Assembly: GCA_021769625.1 (NCBI GenBank)
Contig: JAETSN010000015.1
Location: 1-64,000, forward strand
Reading direction: 5' to 3'
Length of the DNA stretch: 64,000 nucleotides
From: [Clostridium] symbiosum
Lineage (GTDB): Bacteria > Bacillota > Clostridia > Lachnospirales > Lachnospiraceae
Shown here: in pieces, positions 58,893 to 64,000 of the stretch
How the letters are laid out: each line of letters opens with the position of its first letter
Position numbering within the stretch: the stretch's first letter is position 1
Made by a program: the position numbers and the translations under genes
Notes under the pieces: generated by a model
What the model was told of the DNA's origin: nothing
Databases searched by the model: none
The model's input: only the letters and a program-made list of their open reading frames with translations

Positions 58893-59543
58893 ATGGACAT
58901 TCTGGAGGTAATGAAAGCGCGCCACAGTGTGCGGCAGTACAGCGGGAAAAAGATTGAGAGAGAGATAAGGGAGACACTGGCCGCTTTGGTGAGTGAGTGC
59001 AACAAGGAGAGCGGTTTAAATATCCAGATCTTTTTCGACGAGCCGAAATGTTTTAGCAGCATGATGGCGCATTACGGGAAATTCAGCGGTGTGGAAAATT
59101 ATATCGCGCTTGTCGGGAAAAAGGGGGCAGATCTGGATGAAAAGGCGGGATATTACGGGGAAAGGCTTGTACTGAAGGTGCAGGAGCTCGGGCTGAATTC
59201 CTGCTGGGTCGCGATGACCCACGGAAAAAGCGCGGCGAAGATCGGGAAGGGCGAAAAACTGGCGTGCATCATTTCACTGGGATACGGTGTGACGTAGGAG
59301 ACCGCGCATAAGAGCAAGCCTCTGGATCAGCTTTGCAATTGTGCTTCCGGCATGCCGGACTGGTTTGCGAAGGGAATGGAGGCGGCTCTGCTGGCTCCTA
59401 CGGCAATGAACCAGCAGAAATTTTATATTTTGCTGGAAGGCGGGAAGGCATCCGGCAGAGCAGGAAAAGGGTTTTATACAAAGATGGACCTGGGTATCGT
59501 GAAATATCATTTTGAGGCGGCTGCAGGCCATAAGGTGGAGTGA
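58893..59543 (+). pseudogene. Nitroreductase family protein interrupted by in-frame TAG at 59295-59297
   Basis: ORFs 58893-59297 and 59352-59543 share frame; sequence continues ...IISLGYGVT*ETAHKSKPLDQLCN... Confidence 0.85.
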
Positions 59544-59941
59544 TGACGAAGGCAGTGACAGACAATAGAGCAGGCGTCGGCGGCGCGGATATGAAGGCGG
59601 ATATCGAAAAACTGGCGGAGGATTTTGAAAACTGCCGGAAAGTGCTGATAGCACTTGGGGATGAGAACCGGCAGCATCTGATCCTTGAAATGATGAAGAT
59701 AGAAAAATGCTTCGGGGCAAGGGTGGGAGAGATCACAGAGAGGACGCATCTTTCCCGCCCGGCGGTGTCTCATCATCTGCAGATCCTGAAAGATGCCGGC
59801 ATTCTGAAAGTCAGGAAAGAGGGCACGAAAAATTACTATTATTTTGATTCGGACATGGAAAGCTTTGGCAGGCTGATCCGTGTACTGCAAAGGGCGAGAG
59901 AACTGACGGCAAAGCTGCCGGACAGGAGCAAGCCGGTATAA
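59540..59941 (+). CDS. ArsR family transcriptional regulator
   Basis: ALGDENRQHLILEMMKIEKCFGARVGEITERTHLSRPAVSHHLQILKDAGIL. Confidence 0.9.
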   Translation: MMTKAVTDNRAGVGGADMKADIEKLAEDFENCRKVLIALGDENRQHLILEMMKIEKCFGARVGEITERTHLSRPAVSHHLQILKDAGILKVRKEGTKNYYYFDSDMESFGRLIRVLQRARELTAKLPDRSKPV

Positions 59942-59977
59942 TTTTGCATCGATGGGAACAAAATCGGAAATAGGGAA

Positions 59978-60027
59978 GCCCTTTGCTGCAGGATATCGTT
60001 TTATCCTGCAGCAAAGGGCCTGTTTTT
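59978..60027. terminator. Bidirectional terminator
   Basis: 18-bp perfect stem GCCCTTTGCTGCAGGATA/TATCCTGCAGCAAAGGGC followed by TGTTTTTT. Confidence 0.88.
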
Positions 60028-60266
60028 TAATTCAGGTATTCTCCGACAGGAGAAGTATTATACTGTTTCTTGATCTCTATCATAACGGAGCCGTCGGGCT
60101 GTTCCGTTTCCGACAGGATCTTATATTTTGTACCGCTCCTGTCCAGTCCTGCCTTATACTTTTTAACTTCCTCCTGCACAAACCTTTTTGCATCTTCCTG
60201 TCCGAGATCTTCCTTCAACATGAAATGCAATGTCTGCGTGATACACGCCGCCTTTACTCTTTTCAT
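60027..60266 (-). CDS. Small 79-aa protein of unknown function
   Basis: MKRVKAACITQTLHFMLKEDLGQEDAKRFVQEEVKKYKAGLDRSGTKYKILSETEQPDGSVMIEIKKQYNTSPVGEYLN; SD aaagaggtgg. Confidence 0.75.
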   Translation of the reverse strand: MKRVKAACITQTLHFMLKEDLGQEDAKRFVQEEVKKYKAGLDRSGTKYKILSETEQPDGSVMIEIKKQYNTSPVGEYLN

Positions 60267-60394
60267 CTGATATCCACCTCTTTCATAATATTTATATCAA
60301 TGTCCTGAAGGCGTATTTTATGGACATGCCCTTAGGACATTAACATCTCTTTTCGCGGTATTTGCACCGCTGCAGGCTTTTTGCGGTAACAAAA

Positions 60395-60484
60395 ACACAG
60401 GTACGCCTTCCTGCATGCGAGATCCTTTCCGGAATCAAAATCATGTTCCGTAATCGGATTTACGTGCGGAGCACTACCTGTGTC
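60395..60484 (-). ncRNA. Candidate riboswitch-like structured leader, copy 2
   Basis: Minus strand ACACAGGTA GTGC-TCC-GCAC GTAA-ATCCGA-TTAC GGAACATGA ... TACCTGTGT TTTTG. Confidence 0.75.
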
Positions 60485-60544
60485 ATCATGAATCTGTATT
60501 TATACTGTTGATGTCAGTATTTTACCATATTTTTTTTGAAAAAG

Positions 60545-62101
60545 TCAAATCGAAAAGTTCCTGCCAAACGTGTTTTTGGCGGGATGGAGAAGGGCGGCAT
60601 CCAGGGAATTGAGTGAAGCAAGAGGGAGGGCCACCGTGACGAGCGCGCCCTTTGCCGGCGCATTTTCGAAACGGAGCGTTCCGTTTAACTCGCCGGCAAT
60701 CCTGTTTACAATGGAAAGTCCGAGGCCGAAATGTTCTCTGCTGCTGCGTGCCGGATCGCCGCGGTAGAATTCGTCCGCCGCCAGGGCGAGTGCTTCGCCG
60801 GAAAATCCCTCCCCTTCATCCTGCACGCACAGATGCAGTGCGTTATCCGCGATATAGGCGCGCAGAAAGACAGTACCATTTTCGGGGGAATACTCTACGG
60901 CATTGTCGATCAGATTGGAGAGGATGCGCCGCAGCTTATCCTCCGGCAGCGGGAGGGTATCGGGCAGATCCTGCATCTCGAGAGAGCAGGAGAGGCGTTT
61001 GTTTTTGCGGAGCATTTCAATGTCCCGCGCCGATGCGGAGAGAAGTTTTTTGATCGGACATACGGGAGAGACACAGGACCCGTCATCCATTGCGGAACGG
61101 GGATGCAGTTTGTAAGCGCCATCGTTCACTGCGGTATGGGAGTGCAGCTCACAAAGCATGCCATCCGGCATTTCTTGTATGGAATCAGAAGGGGCATCTG
61201 TCCCGGACAGTTCCAGCATAGCTGTCACATACCGGTGGATCTGGCGGGCATGATCCAGAATGAACGCAGTGTATTCTTTCTGCTCGTCGGTCTGCTGTGT
61301 TTCTGACAGTAGTTCCGCGTTGCCGGTTACGATGGCGAGCGGCGTTTTAATGTCGTGGGCAAGGGCGGTCAGCCGTCTTTTTTTCTGCTGTTCCATGGAC
61401 CACTGTTCCTTGAGGGAATGCTGCAGGTCTGTCTTTAAGCGCTTCAGGGAATCCATGATCCGATTGAATTCGGACAAGTTTGTCCGAGGGATATCGAAGA
61501 CAAGATTTTGTTGACTGATCTGGTCAGCCGCCGCGGCAAGTTTCTGCAGTTCCCTGTCCAGTTTGTGGGCATAGCGAAGAGAGATTAAAATGAAATCCGC
61601 TATGAGCAGGAACAGGAGCAGCAGAAAGAAAAAAAGTTCGGCGTTCGGAAAGATACGCTGCAGGAGCGGCGGGCGGAAGGAGGCGATGAGCCGGTAGCAG
61701 ACGACAACACATTGCGTATCCGTATCGATCCTTAAACAGATGCGGGGGCCGTTCCGCCATATGTTTGTCCGGTTGTCCCGGGCAACGAGTTTTTTCGCGT
61801 CCCCAAGGGCGTCTTCCCCCAGATCGGTCTCAAGAAGAGTGCCGTCGGCATCGAAAAAAGCATAGCCGACGCCCTCCGGGATATCCTCCGGCGCTATGGC
61901 TGTATGTCCGTCGAGGGAAGCCTGCCAGTCGGAGACGGCGTGTTCCCCGGCGTTTGCTGGAACGACAAGGCCGGAAATGACGGCGGCAGTCAGAAGACAT
62001 ACCCACAGTGCGATGACAAAGAGAAATGTCAGGACCGCGTGCGCCAGAAATATCATGAAAAAGCGGTTTAAACTGTGTTCCTTCTTTATATGTTGTTCCA
62101 T
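60545..62101 (-). CDS. Sensor histidine kinase
   Basis: ALAHDIKTPLAIVTGNAELL (H box), NLIDNAVEYSPENG, GEGFSGEALALA, GLGLSIV. Confidence 0.93.
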   Translation of the reverse strand: MEQHIKKEHSLNRFFMIFLAHAVLTFLFVIALWVCLLTAAVISGLVVPANAGEHAVSDWQASLDGHTAIAPEDIPEGVGYAFFDADGTLLETDLGEDALGDAKKLVARDNRTNIWRNGPRICLRIDTDTQCVVVCYRLIASFRPPLLQRIFPNAELFFFLLLLFLLIADFILISLRYAHKLDRELQKLAAAADQISQQNLVFDIPRTNLSEFNRIMDSLKRLKTDLQHSLKEQWSMEQQKKRRLTALAHDIKTPLAIVTGNAELLSETQQTDEQKEYTAFILDHARQIHRYVTAMLELSGTDAPSDSIQEMPDGMLCELHSHTAVNDGAYKLHPRSAMDDGSCVSPVCPIKKLLSASARDIEMLRKNKRLSCSLEMQDLPDTLPLPEDKLRRILSNLIDNAVEYSPENGTVFLRAYIADNALHLCVQDEGEGFSGEALALAADEFYRGDPARSSREHFGLGLSIVNRIAGELNGTLRFENAPAKGALVTVALPLASLNSLDAALLHPAKNTFGRNFSI

Positions 62102-62751
62102 CGGTATCCGATCCCCCATATCGTTTCTATCGGAGAGACGCCTGCTAGGGCAAGTTTTTTCCGAATATTTTTAATGTGCTCCGTGATCGCGGAGATATCG
62201 CTCTCTTTCTCATAGCCGAAGACATTTTCGTAGATCTGTTCTTTGGAATAGATCTGCCCGTGATTTTTGGCGAGCAGCAGGCAGATCTCATATTCGCTTT
62301 TGGTGAAGGACAGTTTCCGGTCCAGCACCCGGACTTCTTTTTTTGCCGGAAAAAAGCGGACGCTGCCGACCAGAAAGCACCGGGTCTTTTCGCGCTGTTC
62401 ACGCCGCAGATGGGCGCTTATGCGGGCGCGCAGCTCGAGAATGGAGAAGGGCTTTTTGATGTAATCGTCCGCGCCGACGGAAAAACCGAAATCCACGTCC
62501 TCCTCCAGGCTTCTGGCGGTGAGAAACAGGATCGGAGCGTCCGTGAGGTCGCGGATCTCGCGGCAGAACGCGTAGCCGTCCGCATCCGGCATCATGACAT
62601 CGAGCAGGATAAGATCGTAAGCGATGAGCCGCTCCTTGAGATCCGCTGTGATTTTTGAGATACAGTCCACATCGTGACCGTCTTTTCTCAATGTGTTTTT
62701 GATCAGGGCGAGCATGGCTTCGTCATCATCGATCGCCAGAATATGTGCCAT
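62086..62751 (-). CDS. OmpR-family response regulator
   Basis: MAHILAIDDDEAM, DLILLDVMMPDADGY, winged helix C-terminus. Confidence 0.95.
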   Translation of the reverse strand: MAHILAIDDDEAMLALIKNTLRKDGHDVDCISKITADLKERLIAYDLILLDVMMPDADGYAFCREIRDLTDAPILFLTARSLEEDVDFGFSVGADDYIKKPFSILELRARISAHLRREQREKTRCFLVGSVRFFPAKKEVRVLDRKLSFTKSEYEICLLLAKNHGQIYSKEQIYENVFGYEKESDISAITEHIKNIRKKLALAGVSPIETIWGIGYRWNNI

Positions 62752-62769
62752 ATGAAAACTCCTCTTTGG

Positions 62770-63621
62770 TCAGACGAAAGGGTAAAGTATACAGGAAAGT
62801 ATATATAATATATAAATGTGAGCCGGGTAAAACCAGTAAAAAAGCCGCTTTGAGCCGCGCCCTTTTGTCCCATTGTAGCACAGCATCGGAATGACTGCAA
62901 AAATTTCCATCCATTGGTAAGCCGTTGTAAAAAAATCTCCGGTTGTAAGATCCGGAACCATGAGAGACAGCCGCACGATGTCCCAGAGGATGCAGACGCC
63001 CGCAAAGGCAGTCGCCTGTATTTTCCTGTTTTTGCGGGTCAGGTACAGGACGATGCCGAAAAGCAGGGTGGCGGTGCCGCCGTCCATGATAAAGGAGTGG
63101 AGCGGCAGAACGGTAAAGATCAGAAGATTCAGGATGAACTGAAATACCGGGTTCGGAAATGCCATCATAAAAATGATGACAAAAGCCGGGAGAAGCAGCG
63201 GGACCAGTATGGCGGTCATGCCGCGTCCCCATTTTTTCTCTGCGCACCAGTCAAATCCCTGCAGGATGACGATGAGGATCGAAAAGGAGGCGAGCATCTG
63301 GTTTTGCGGGAAAAAACCGTCCGGCCGGACAAGCATATAACCTACGTTATAGAAAGAAAATTGTACCGCGCCCATAAACACTGATATCAGGTAAATGCGC
63401 AGAAAATATTTTCTGCGGTCACGGGTGTGGGTGAAGCCTTCGATCAGGCAGAATAAAAACAGCGGCGCCGCCACCCTGCCCAGCATGGAAAAAAATAAGG
63501 GAATCTTTCCGGTATAGCCGAAGAAGTATTCGATATGGTCAAGGACCATCAGCGCCATCCCGAGATATTTCAGGAAAAAGCCGGAGAATCCTTTTTGTGT
63601 TTGTGTCGTTGTTTGCTGCAT
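62770..63621 (-). CDS. TraX family membrane protein
   Basis: LKYLGMALMVLDHIEYFFGYTGKIPLFFSMLGRVAAPLFLFCLIEGFTHTRDRRKYFLR. Confidence 0.85.
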   Translation of the reverse strand: MQQTTTQTQKGFSGFFLKYLGMALMVLDHIEYFFGYTGKIPLFFSMLGRVAAPLFLFCLIEGFTHTRDRRKYFLRIYLISVFMGAVQFSFYNVGYMLVRPDGFFPQNQMLASFSILIVILQGFDWCAEKKWGRGMTAILVPLLLPAFVIIFMMAFPNPVFQFILNLLIFTVLPLHSFIMDGGTATLLFGIVLYLTRKNRKIQATAFAGVCILWDIVRLSLMVPDLTTGDFFTTAYQWMEIFAVIPMLCYNGTKGRGSKRLFYWFYPAHIYILYILSCILYPFV

Positions 63622-63661
63622 AATATGTTTCCTCCTGAAGATTGATTCCCGCGAGCAATGA

Positions 63662-63690
63662 GCCAAGCGGCTGCGAAGCAGACATTTGGC
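63662..63690. repeat. Hairpin repeat, copy B (core GCGGCTGCGAAGCAGACAT)
   Basis: Core as in 10885-10903; arms GCCAA/TTGGC. Confidence 0.6.
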
Positions 63691-63881
63691 GAATGCTGCG
63701 AGGGTCAACAATCCCGCTGCTTGCAGCCGGGTTGTTGACTTTCAGGGCATTTTGTGCCCCTGAAAAAAAGTCTAGCAGGGATATCTAAGGAAATGATAAG
63801 GAAATGAAAAGAAATCTGCACAAAATATAACCTGTAAAATTAGTGAAGACTGACAAAAATAAAATATAGCGGGCGAATATA

Positions 63882-63938
63882 TTGACATGGAATACGGTGG
63901 ATGTTAATATGGACAAAATGGTATTAATAAATAATACC
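63882..63938 (+). promoter_or_regulatory. Promoter plus palindromic operator
   Basis: TTGACA-17-TAATAT; GGTATTA-ataaa-TAATACC at 63920-63938. Confidence 0.65.
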
Positions 63939-63941
63939 AAT

Positions 63942-64000
63942 ATGAAAGAAAATAGTAAAAAAGCTGAAATGTTAGCAATACGGGAAAAGATAAAACGAAC
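63942..64000 (+). CDS. Partial CDS, possible regulator (truncated by window end)
   Basis: MKENSKKAEMLAIREKIKRT... downstream of promoter/operator; only ~19 codons visible. Confidence 0.35.
   Translation, partial: MKENSKKAEMLAIREKIKR

Noticed and set aside
1-64000. Genome-wide reassignment of TAG as a sense codon
   Set aside because: Several clearly complete genes end naturally at TAG (pta at 10864, BlaR1 at 4544, SGNH hydrolase at 18825, MATE-kinase at 41734), so TAG is a working stop; any readthrough must be context-specific

Overview
This window looks like a chromosomal segment from a Lachnospiraceae-type Clostridia (inferred from gene families, gene order and codon style; no search was run). 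It holds about 50 well-supported CDSs and one tRNA-Leu(CAA). Housekeeping blocks are pta-ackA-yceD-rpmF, a znuA/C/B-type metal ABC operon, and a conserved translation block (TIGR03960 radical SAM, TIGR03936/DUF2344, RNase G, then rplU-prp-rpmA-obgE-yhbY-nadD-yqeK-rsfS, with lexA/yneA-like divergent genes). Two accessory insertions split that block: 33.5-36.8 kb and 38.2-47.9 kb. The observations I rate highest are: (1) a small structured leader-RNA family with covarying stems and attenuator architecture, two clear copies (39530-39587 +, 60395-60484 -) and a weaker third (46355-46403 +), two of them upstream of MATE transporter genes; it may belong to the MATE-associated guanidine-IV/mepA riboswitch class or be new. 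(2) Two otherwise intact genes (ABC exporter subunit, nitroreductase) each interrupted by one in-frame TAG inside the same 12-mer GACGTAGGAGAC. (3) A ~140-nt element (33517-33652, 35659-35795, plus fragments) with a conserved core and completely different yet near-perfectly complementary arms, flanking an LRR gene. (4) Three independent BlaI/BlaR1-type (M56) pairs, each with a different paired operator sequence.
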